A stretch of DNA of 14,532 nucleotides from an uncultured Lachnospiraceae bacterium (GTDB lineage: Bacteria > Bacillota > Clostridia > Lachnospirales > Lachnospiraceae). The stretch lies in contig CAKSBI010000046.1 in NCBI GenBank assembly GCA_934437985.1, forward strand, positions 1 through 14,532, written 5' to 3'. A program made the translations under genes and the position numbers. The notes below the pieces were generated by a model, which saw nothing but the letters and a program-made list of their open reading frames with translations, did no database searches and was not told the origin of the DNA. Shown here piece after piece: positions 1-6,503 of this stretch (its first letter is position 1; the number at the start of each line of letters is the position of its first letter).

Positions 1-36
1 GTTTGTTACCCCTATGAATTTACACTGCTCTCAAAC
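1..36 (-). CRISPR. Type II-A CRISPR repeat, leader-proximal copy; array continues off the left edge
   Basis: A single 36-nt repeat unit occupies the window edge. Read in the transcribed (minus) direction it begins GTTTGAGAGCAGTG and ends GGGGTAACAAAC, the GTTTGAGAG start being typical of type II-A arrays. Bases 9-32 of the repeat are perfectly complementary to the tracrRNA anti-repeat at 6100-6123, and bases 1-6 pair with 6128-6133, which identifies it independently of copy number. It lies directly after csn2 and a short leader ending in ATTTGAG, so it is the first, newest-spacer end of the array. Spacers would lie at coordinates below 1 and are not visible, so array length and targets are unknown. 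Confidence 0.93.
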
Positions 37-98
37 CTCAAATCATTCGAGAAAGTCATTTGCCTGACCATATAAATCTCATAGGTTCAAATTTAATT
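37..98 (-). promoter_or_regulatory. CRISPR leader with ATTTGAG leader-anchoring sequence
   Basis: This 62-bp AT-rich segment separates the csn2 stop codon from the first repeat. Its repeat-proximal end on the minus strand reads ATTTGAG, the leader-anchoring motif that directs Cas1-Cas2 spacer insertion in S. pyogenes and S. thermophilus type II-A systems. That makes this the acquisition end of the array. No convincing -35/-10 pair for pre-crRNA transcription was found, so transcription could come from the cas operon or from a weak promoter. Positions 74-86 on the plus strand resemble the core of the repeat (see findings). Confidence 0.85.
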
Positions 99-767
99 TT
101 AACATATAACACACAAATTTTCATCTATAATATATCGTTTTTCATTGGCTAGAATCGGATACTCTGCATTTTCAATCATAACAACCTGATACCCACGCTC
201 TATAATATCTTTTACAAACTTACATATTTCATCATACGAAACAAAACTCCTTAAATTAACAGTAATAAACAGCTTTTCTTTATCATACTCCCTGACTAAT
301 TCAAAATAATCAATCAAATTTTCAGCTAAAGATTCATAATCATCTTCAAATTCTATCCCTATTGCCTTTAAGATAGCATCCAATCCCATTTTGGTAAACT
401 TCAAATTACCGGTAAGCTCAATAGATAACTTCAATAAATATGACTCTAGCATTGCAAGCATTTCGTTTGTTTCACAATAATGCTGTTCATCCGTTGCTAC
501 CTGCCGAAAATACGCAATCATTTTATTAACTAATATCTTTTTATTCAATTCAAATGGTATAAATTGCATAAGTAACTCCATATGTTTTGATACATTAAGC
601 ACTTTATTATCTTCTGAAAGAACAATTTTTCCATCTGTACCATCAATTTGTTGTTTTATGTCACATAATATTTCATACAACTTACTCTGATTTTCAATAA
701 TAACACTGCAAAAAACATCCGGCTCACAGTCTATTACCAAATCTACTTGAGGTATCGATAATTTCAT
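99..767 (-). CDS. csn2: Csn2, type II-A spacer-acquisition protein
   Basis: A 222-residue protein that matches Csn2 by length (the short Csn2 form is about 220 residues), by position as the last cas gene before the leader, and by overall pattern. That pattern is an N-terminal [10 protein letters not shown] strand, a central helical region, then [16 protein letters not shown] followed by a strand and a C-terminal [11 protein letters not shown]. Csn2 is known to form a ring-shaped tetramer that binds and slides on double-stranded DNA ends and works with Cas1, Cas2 and Cas9 during spacer capture. The start codon overlaps the cas2 stop as ATGA, indicating translational coupling. The family is divergent, so the call rests on context as well as sequence. 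No truncation is visible. Confidence 0.92.
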   Translation of the reverse strand: MKLSIPQVDLVIDCEPDVFCSVIIENQSKLYEILCDIKQQIDGTDGKIVLSEDNKVLNVSKHMELLMQFIPFELNKKILVNKMIAYFRQVATDEQHYCETNEMLAMLESYLLKLSIELTGNLKFTKMGLDAILKAIGIEFEDDYESLAENLIDYFELVREYDKEKLFITVNLRSFVSYDEICKFVKDIIERGYQVVMIENAEYPILANEKRYIIDENLCVIC

Positions 768-1087
768 AAAATAATCACTCTTTCTTCTGAATCAACAATA
801 TCACTTGAATAATTTCCTACCACGTAATCCATCTTTGCAAATTGTTTTTCTGTAATGGTGAGAATCTGAACTAATCCCCTCGAAGGCTTATTCTTGTGTA
901 TTAAATGCTTTATTGAGGTTTCTACTGATGGGCTTGTAAGCATTTTACAGTAAACTGATTCTTGTAACATTATAAAACCGTTTTTAATAAGGAGCTTGCG
1001 AAATTTTCTGTATTCTCTTTTATCCTCCGTTGTGATTGTTGGCAAATCAAAAAATACTATTACTCTCATAAACCTGAATCCACCCAT
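764..1087 (-). CDS. cas2: Cas2, CRISPR integrase subunit
   Basis: A 107-residue Cas2 with the ferredoxin-like first strand VIVFFDLP, including the conserved Asp (about residue 14), and a long basic helix ([16 protein letters not shown]). It also has SVYCKML and the C-terminal [11 protein letters not shown]...SEERVIIL pattern seen in type II-A Cas2. Cas2 dimers bridge two Cas1 dimers to make the spacer integration complex. The start at 1087 was preferred over the internal ATG at 1069 because S. pyogenes Cas2 carries an equivalent short N-terminal extension, and because a GGGG ribosome site lies about 10 nt upstream. It begins 17 nt after the cas1 stop and its stop overlaps the csn2 start. Confidence 0.95.
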   Translation of the reverse strand: MGGFRFMRVIVFFDLPTITTEDKREYRKFRKLLIKNGFIMLQESVYCKMLTSPSVETSIKHLIHKNKPSRGLVQILTITEKQFAKMDYVVGNYSSDIVDSEERVIIL

Positions 1088-1104
1088 ATGTTGTTATCCC
1101 CATT

Positions 1105-1977
1105 TTATATAAAACTGTAAAACTTTATCATCGAAGAATCTTTATTATTTATTGCATCCAGTACACTTTTTGTGTATTGTTTTATAGCATTAGACAATTT
1201 CTGTGTCTGTCCATCAATAAGCACTTTTATTTCAAAAATATTCAGCATTTCATGTTTCTCATCTTTATCAAATTGCATCGGCTTCATATCATATACCAAA
1301 CGGTCTACAATTACACGAAATGGTTCCATTAAATCACATGACAGATTGTAGAAATTAAACATATTATCGTGGAATATTCCTAACTGCGTTAAATACCCAT
1401 TGGAAGCCACCTCACGGTTAAATGTAGATAACATCAAACTATACCCATAATTCAATGCAGCATTAATAGGATTGTCTGCACTTCTGGTATAATCCATACC
1501 AAATAATGCATTAAAATATACTTTTGCAGCATGTCCTTCCCTATTAGTTGTGTCCGCAGGCTCTACATGCAAAACATATTTATTCAAAATACACGCCTGT
1601 TCAATAAAACCTAACTCATCTAAATAATCAGCCTGCTTTCTGATCTTCTCAATAACAATGTCTCTCCATATCATATCTTTAACAGGCTGATCCCATGCAA
1701 TTTGCTTTCTGATCTTTACAGGATTATCATGACAACCATGATGCGGAAACAATTCCGCTATTGGATTATGCCTGGCATCACAAAAAATAACTTTTATTTT
1801 CTTTTCTATCATTTCAGAAATCAATACTCCAGTAATAGAGACAGCCGGGTTTTCAATCATGAGCACAGCAATCTCATCTAACAAAATTCTCTTTGTATCC
1901 AATCCCCTAACTACCAGATACCCCATTTTATAATCCAGTTTTGACTGATTCGCAATAACAACAATTCTCCAGCTCAT
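1105..1977 (-). CDS. cas1: Cas1, CRISPR integrase
   Basis: A 290-residue type II Cas1. The N-terminus MSWRIVVIANQSKLDYK matches the beta-sandwich domain of type II-A Cas1. The metal-binding catalytic residues are all present: Glu147 in REGHAAKVYF, His203 in LGIFHDN and Glu218 in DLMEPFR. These correspond to E149, H205 and E220 of the S. pyogenes enzyme. Cas1 catalyses transesterification of prespacer 3' ends into the leader-repeat junction. The reading frame is open for 12 more codons upstream, but the start at 1977 fits the family N-terminus, has a GGAG site 6 nt upstream, and overlaps the cas9 stop as ATGA, so the two genes are translationally coupled. Confidence 0.97.
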   Translation of the reverse strand: MSWRIVVIANQSKLDYKMGYLVVRGLDTKRILLDEIAVLMIENPAVSITGVLISEMIEKKIKVIFCDARHNPIAELFPHHGCHDNPVKIRKQIAWDQPVKDMIWRDIVIEKIRKQADYLDELGFIEQACILNKYVLHVEPADTTNREGHAAKVYFNALFGMDYTRSADNPINAALNYGYSLMLSTFNREVASNGYLTQLGIFHDNMFNFYNLSCDLMEPFRVIVDRLVYDMKPMQFDKDEKHEMLNIFEIKVLIDGQTQKLSNAIKQYTKSVLDAINNKDSSMIKFYSFI

Positions 1978-4900
1978 AACAACTCCAACAAATTCTGTGA
2001 CCTTCTCTCCCACAAACCAGATGGAGATTGGTTAATAATCCTTACACTCTGATAATTTTTTTTCCAATTTGATATAATAGCACTAAACCCTTTAGTTGAC
2101 GCAGTATGTTTACCTCCGCCTATATTCTCTAAATTGCAGCCACCTGTCATTCTTCCAAACACACATTGAATATTTTCCAACACCTGACATTGTTCCAATA
2201 TACTTAGTTTTAAAAACTTCCCTCTCCCTGCAACAATAATATTTTCCGGTGAATTATTTCTTTTCTTATAAATACTGTCTTGAAGCTTATCAATAAAAAT
2301 ATCATACAATTCTATATTCTTATCTAAGGAAACAATATCATATTGTTCATCATAAATATAATTTGGATTATTTTTACTTTTTTCCACATACTTTTCAATC
2401 TTTTTAAGATACTTCACCCATGGATATTCCAGTGAAAGCTGCATCACAGGCTGCGCAACTAACGACTTCCCTTTACTGCTAATTCCCGTAATACAGACTC
2501 TGAAACCATCCAAGGAAAGCATTGTGTTAATCTTCCACGGTTTCATACCCAACGGAAATGATACCTCATCGGCTCTTTTTCCAATTATTCTTTGCAAACG
2601 GTCTATTGCATATTCTTTTGCAAACTTCTCATCCTGCATAAACTTTTTCCCATATAATGATTCTATAGATAAAATAATAATATCTGTTTTTTTTCTGATC
2701 TGATATTTCATCGGAAGAAAAAACATAATGCTAGCTTTATTATACCCACCATATTTTTCTGTCTCCATGCCTGCTTTTCTCGGTATCAATCCTGCTGCCT
2801 TTTTTACCGGTTGCTGATCAAAAAGTCCTCCTGTTTTCATAAATTGGTATTTAGTAAAATGTGCATTATTCTTTTTTGCAGTTTTAATAACTTTAGGAAG
2901 CATTTTTTCTTCATCCCATATAGTTTTTCCACCACAAATGAGCGAGTGCTTAAATATAGTTTTCATCTTAAGACTGTAACTCGAATTAATAGAAAACCAA
3001 TTTTTAGAAAATTTCATATGGTACACATTTCCAACCACAATATTCAGATACGCATCTACTGCATGATGTAAGTCGTTATAGCAACGACATTTACATATAT
3101 CAAATATATGTCTAAAATCAGAAACCAAGCCTGCCTTTACATATACAATCTCTGCATCTGGATACTTTTCATCCAAAATCTGAGCTATAGCCTTAGTAGA
3201 TTGGGATGTTTCAGTTAATTGACGATTAATGAAACCGTACTTTTCATCATCCGTAAATGGTACACTTCGAATTAAACGTTTATATTTTTCATCACTTAAT
3301 GCACCTAAATCATACCAAAATTTCCATATTGCACACATACGTTTACGAAATACCGTTGGAACCGGATAACAGTCCTTCTTTGCACCATTCTCCTTTGATA
3401 ATACCAACACCTTATTGTTAATTATACTGTCATCCTTAACATATGCCTGTGGATATATATGATCTATATCATATTCTTTAGAACCAGCCATAAGCTTTTC
3501 AAGCTCAATTGTTTCTCCGCTATACGCCGACTTTCCAAACTGCATAAAATACAAAAATAAACGGTCTCCCTGCAAACGACTATCTACACATTCACCTAAT
3601 AACTCCAACTGGTGCTTCAAATCCCTCACATCTTCTTCTTTACATTTTTCATACAGTTCAATAATCTGCCGCTGTCTTGTTTTAGTTTTCTTTCCCTTCA
3701 ACTGCGGATTACTTGATCTTGTCATCTCCACGTATATCTTCTTTGGAACTCCAAAGGCTTTTGTAACGTCCTTTACAATTGCAAGTGTTCTATATATGCT
3801 TCTTCTTACCGAATTAGAAATATACATTTCATCTAAACGCTCATCAAGAGTTCTTTGTCTGCCCGAATAGTATTCTTCTCTATTTTCCTTTATTCTTTCA
3901 ACAAACGAATACTTATCTGATAAAAGCTCCATAAGATTACAATTAGTATTCCACATAAATTGCAAAACTGTCGCTATCTCTCCTGTTGCCTTATTCATTC
4001 CTTCAAAACAGGTTAAAAATTCTCTTGAAAGCCTTCCAAAATCTTTTACCTTTATCTTGCAAATATAGCGTATATCTTCCTCTGGTAAAAAGTTATAATT
4101 CTTACTTAAATATCGTGTTATGCGGCTCTTATCTTCTGCATAGGCTGCCCTTTCAATTATATCCTCTACATCTGTTTCTGATAATACATTGTTTTTCATC
4201 ATTCTCTTGAAATCATGAAAAGAACTTAGACCAGGTAATATCTTATCATCCAGACCACTTACCTTATATTCTTCACCAATCATCAGATATCCATTAGCTA
4301 ATAAATAATCTATAATATCTTTTTTTCTAACTTTCTTTCTATTCTCAAATATCTCCTTATATATTTCTTGCTTAACATTAACTGGTATTTTTTGTCCATC
4401 AATTTTTATATTATTAACTTCATTTAAAACCATAAATCTCTGATAACATAATGAATCCTTTGGCAATACTGATTCCTGTGGCAGATATGTACAATGATTT
4501 GTCATTCTTTTGATAAAAGCTTGCTCACTTGCGTCAAAATCTACTTTTTTGTCAAAATTCCAAGGTGTAATCTTTCCGGCTTCTCGTACAATCCATGAAA
4601 ATGACGAACTAGCATTTAATGGTCCCACAAAATAAGGTATTTTAAATCTGAAAATTGACATTATCTTATCTGTATTTGACATACCATCTACGTCTGTTTC
4701 TTTCAAAAATGGCAGGTAATTCTCTGCATTTTTCAATATTTTTTTCAACTCATATTCATATAGCTGATGAGGAATAACTCTGTTATCAGTATTCTTTTGT
4801 TTTGGCATAAATGTACGTAACTCAAGTCTTTCTATAATCTCATCATAAATCACCTTATCCATATCCTCTATTTCAATAGTCTTCAACACTTTTAAAATAT

Positions 4901-6053
4901 ACTCTGAAAACTTTTCAATATCTGCCTTTTTCTTAATCTTCTTACCATTTTTCAAGTCATAATGATCTGAATACGCTGCATAATTATCATCTTTTACAGC
5001 TCTGAAGATTTCATAGTATTTTTGGGGGATGTATTTTCTTACTATATACTTCAGATCTTTCAAATCTTTTTTATGCTGCTCATAGACATGCACCTTTGAT
5101 TTCGAGACAAGCGGACTATTACTCTCGTCATTTAAAAGATTTGCTAATAAGCTCCAGTCATACAATCCCCTGAGAGTCTTTATCAATTCAAAATCATCTC
5201 CAATAGACGACATAATTTCCGCCATTTTTTTATCATCCATTCCCAAAGCCACAGAGCCGAATTCATCATATTCTTCTTTACAAAAGATATCCTTTAATTT
5301 ACAGGTTCCCCCTGCCAGCAAACGTAGTATTCCATCTTCGCTGTATGGGAAATCCTCTCTCGCCTTTTTTTCGGGTTTTTCATTTAATAATAGCTTTGAC
5401 AAGTTTTTATATTTATCATTTATACCCACATTTTCAGATAAAATCTTTCCAAGGACTTCAATGTCTATTTCTTTCCAAGGACATATACATTCACTATATT
5501 TAAAATAATCCAGTACCTTCCCATATACATTCTTTATATCAACCAATTCAGAAATATTGTCCACTTTTATATTACTTAAAAAATGCCCCCTATGAACAAC
5601 CAACCATGCACATGCCATATACACTAACCTAACATCATGTTTATCTGGATTTTCAATCAAATCACATATTAGATGATGAATAGTTGGATATTCTGCCATA
5701 TACTGAACATCTGTATAATTTTCATCATCAAAAAAGATATACTTATCATTTGTATTTTCTCTCCAAAGATAACTTTCCGAAAGTCTTATATAAAATCTTT
5801 CATCAACTTTTGCAATCTCTCTCGCAAAAATTTCCTGCAACAGTGTTACACGCTGTTTTCTGCGATTCAGCCGCCTGCGCACAGAACGAAACCCTCTCCT
5901 TGCCGCACTCAAATCACCTGCATCAAAAACCATACTCCCCCACGCTGCATCTCCATGTAATCTAAGAAGATTATACTGTTCATCCGTAACTGCATATCCA
6001 ACTGAATCAGTTCCAATGTCCAACCCCAGATAATAGTTTGTTTCATTTTTCAT
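1974..6053 (-). CDS. cas9: Cas9, type II-A RNA-guided endonuclease
   Basis: A 1359-residue Cas9, close to the 1368 residues of S. pyogenes Cas9. In order: RuvC-I with Asp12 (YLGLDIGTDSVGYAV), Arg-rich bridge helix about 49-70 (ARRGFRSVRRRLNRRKQR), helical recognition lobe about 70-760, RuvC-II with Glu776 (IYVEMTRS), HNH with His865 in DIDHIYPQ and Asn889 in SKEN, RuvC-III with His997 and Asp1000 (HHAVDAYLNIVVGN), then a C-terminal PAM-interacting domain ending INQSPSGLWERR. All catalytic residues are intact, so it should cut both strands. The frame is open to 6131, but the upstream part is antisense to the tracrRNA anti-repeat. The ATG at 6053 gives the family N-terminus MKNETNYYLGL and has a GGGGGA site about 10 nt upstream. 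The region aligned with the S. pyogenes PAM-reading RKR residues is GGK here, so the PAM probably differs from NGG (inference). Confidence 0.98.
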   Translation of the reverse strand: MKNETNYYLGLDIGTDSVGYAVTDEQYNLLRLHGDAAWGSMVFDAGDLSAARRGFRSVRRRLNRRKQRVTLLQEIFAREIAKVDERFYIRLSESYLWRENTNDKYIFFDDENYTDVQYMAEYPTIHHLICDLIENPDKHDVRLVYMACAWLVVHRGHFLSNIKVDNISELVDIKNVYGKVLDYFKYSECICPWKEIDIEVLGKILSENVGINDKYKNLSKLLLNEKPEKKAREDFPYSEDGILRLLAGGTCKLKDIFCKEEYDEFGSVALGMDDKKMAEIMSSIGDDFELIKTLRGLYDWSLLANLLNDESNSPLVSKSKVHVYEQHKKDLKDLKYIVRKYIPQKYYEIFRAVKDDNYAAYSDHYDLKNGKKIKKKADIEKFSEYILKVLKTIEIEDMDKVIYDEIIERLELRTFMPKQKNTDNRVIPHQLYEYELKKILKNAENYLPFLKETDVDGMSNTDKIMSIFRFKIPYFVGPLNASSSFSWIVREAGKITPWNFDKKVDFDASEQAFIKRMTNHCTYLPQESVLPKDSLCYQRFMVLNEVNNIKIDGQKIPVNVKQEIYKEIFENRKKVRKKDIIDYLLANGYLMIGEEYKVSGLDDKILPGLSSFHDFKRMMKNNVLSETDVEDIIERAAYAEDKSRITRYLSKNYNFLPEEDIRYICKIKVKDFGRLSREFLTCFEGMNKATGEIATVLQFMWNTNCNLMELLSDKYSFVERIKENREEYYSGRQRTLDERLDEMYISNSVRRSIYRTLAIVKDVTKAFGVPKKIYVEMTRSSNPQLKGKKTKTRQRQIIELYEKCKEEDVRDLKHQLELLGECVDSRLQGDRLFLYFMQFGKSAYSGETIELEKLMAGSKEYDIDHIYPQAYVKDDSIINNKVLVLSKENGAKKDCYPVPTVFRKRMCAIWKFWYDLGALSDEKYKRLIRSVPFTDDEKYGFINRQLTETSQSTKAIAQILDEKYPDAEIVYVKAGLVSDFRHIFDICKCRCYNDLHHAVDAYLNIVVGNVYHMKFSKNWFSINSSYSLKMKTIFKHSLICGGKTIWDEEKMLPKVIKTAKKNNAHFTKYQFMKTGGLFDQQPVKKAAGLIPRKAGMETEKYGGYNKASIMFFLPMKYQIRKKTDIIILSIESLYGKKFMQDEKFAKEYAIDRLQRIIGKRADEVSFPLGMKPWKINTMLSLDGFRVCITGISSKGKSLVAQPVMQLSLEYPWVKYLKKIEKYVEKSKNNPNYIYDEQYDIVSLDKNIELYDIFIDKLQDSIYKKRNNSPENIIVAGRGKFLKLSILEQCQVLENIQCVFGRMTGGCNLENIGGGKHTASTKGFSAIISNWKKNYQSVRIINQSPSGLWERRSQNLLELL

Positions 6054-6082
6054 TTGACAAATATCCCCCATTGCATTACTAT
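6054..6082 (+). promoter_or_regulatory. Probable tracrRNA promoter (TTGACA-N17-TACTAT)
   Basis: On the plus strand a consensus -35 TTGACA at 6054-6059 directly abuts the cas9 start codon. It is followed after 17 bp by TACTAT at 6077-6082. A perfect TATAAT at 6080-6085 overlaps this but would give a 20-bp spacer. Either choice puts the start of transcription at about 6089-6092, just ahead of the anti-repeat. The same bases on the minus strand contain TATTAT (6086-6081), a possible -10 for the cas operon, but no good minus-strand -35 was seen. Confidence 0.6.
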
Positions 6083-6090
6083 AATAGTTG

Positions 6091-6116
6091 AAATTCATAG
6101 TTACCCCTATGAATTT
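6091..6116. repeat. 10-bp perfect inverted repeat across the tracrRNA 5' end
   Basis: AAATTCATAG (6091-6100) and CTATGAATTT (6107-6116) are perfect inverted copies separated by six bases. The right arm is part of the anti-repeat, and the left arm equals part of the CRISPR repeat. In RNA the 5' end of tracrRNA could fold on itself; in DNA the palindrome could bind a dimeric regulator between the tracrRNA and cas9 promoters. Confidence 0.75.
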
Positions 6117-6184
6117 ACACTGCGCGTTCAAATAAAAGTTTACTCAATTCACTGGTTCGTCCAGTAGCACAGTGTGTGCTGTTT

Positions 6185-6208
6185 AAGACTTCGTATGAAG
6201 TCTTTTTT
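6185..6208 (+). terminator. Rho-independent terminator of tracrRNA
   Basis: An 8-bp stem AAGACTTC/GAAGTCTT (6185-6192 and 6197-6204) with a GTAT loop is followed by a run of T ending at 6208. This is a standard intrinsic terminator and also serves as the 3' hairpin of the tracrRNA. Confidence 0.9.
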
Positions 6209-6503
6209 ATTTTATACCATACTGTCTGTCCAATATTTAGGACACAAAAACATATATAATATATTTTTGTCTTCTTCATTACCAAGTTCATTAATTCTAA
6301 TCTTTTTCACATATTTACATTTTTTGCATAGCTATAACATTGCATTATTTAGTTGTCTACATCTTATCGCAATCTCTCATTTCCATGACCAAATCAAACA
6401 TCAGCTACTAATCTGTTCACCTTAAGAAGCAGTAATACTTTTTAATACCCTGCCTGTGCAATATCTGCGCATAAAAACATATCACCGTACCGGCACCATG
6501 TGC
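6209..6503. other. AT-rich spacer between the CRISPR locus and the anion transporter gene
   Basis: No supported gene lies in these 295 bases. There is a short AT-rich inverted repeat, ACAAAAA (6244-6250) and TTTTTGT (6264-6270). On the minus strand, codons 6331 down to 6212 are open and would encode a short peptide with a CKKCKY motif, but it has no start codon ahead of that motif. No convincing terminator for the leftward transporter gene was found. Confidence 0.5.

Larger units (their letters stand above)
6089..6208 (+). ncRNA. tracrRNA for the type II-A Cas9
   Basis: Anti-repeat bases 6100-6123 are perfectly complementary over 24 nt to repeat positions 9-32. Next come GCGU (6124-6127), opposite the repeat's GA bulge, and UCAAAU (6128-6133), pairing with repeat positions 1-6. 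This is the upper stem, bulge and lower stem layout of S. pyogenes-type guide RNA. Downstream are a 5-bp hairpin ACUGG/CCAGU (6151-6165), a 5-bp hairpin AGCAC/GUGCU (6166-6180) and an 8-bp terminator hairpin ending in a U run. The S. pyogenes nexus sequence GGCUAGUCC is absent; AAAAGUUUACUCAAUUC occupies that place. RNase III is the expected processing enzyme. The 5' end is inferred from the promoter and could be longer. Confidence 0.93.

Noticed and set aside
66..102. A second, degenerate CRISPR repeat ending the array inside the window, with a 30-bp spacer at 37-66
   Set aside because: The ATTTGAG leader motif adjoins the repeat at 36. The similarity covers only about 13 bases, in the opposite register to a true repeat unit, so it is treated as a leader element.
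1069..1087. Shorter Cas2 starting at the internal ATG at 1069
   Set aside because: Type II-A Cas2 of S. pyogenes has an equivalent short extension before the FDLP strand, and a GGGG site fits the upstream ATG.
6054..6131. N-terminal extension of Cas9 in the open frame up to 6131
   Set aside because: It is antisense to the tracrRNA anti-repeat and has no ribosome site. The family N-terminus starts at 6053, with GGGGGA upstream.
6212..6331. Short minus-strand open stretch with a CKKCKY zinc-ribbon-like motif
   Set aside because: There is no start codon before the motif, it is only 40 codons, and it lies in AT-rich spacer. It could be a gene relic but cannot be supported.
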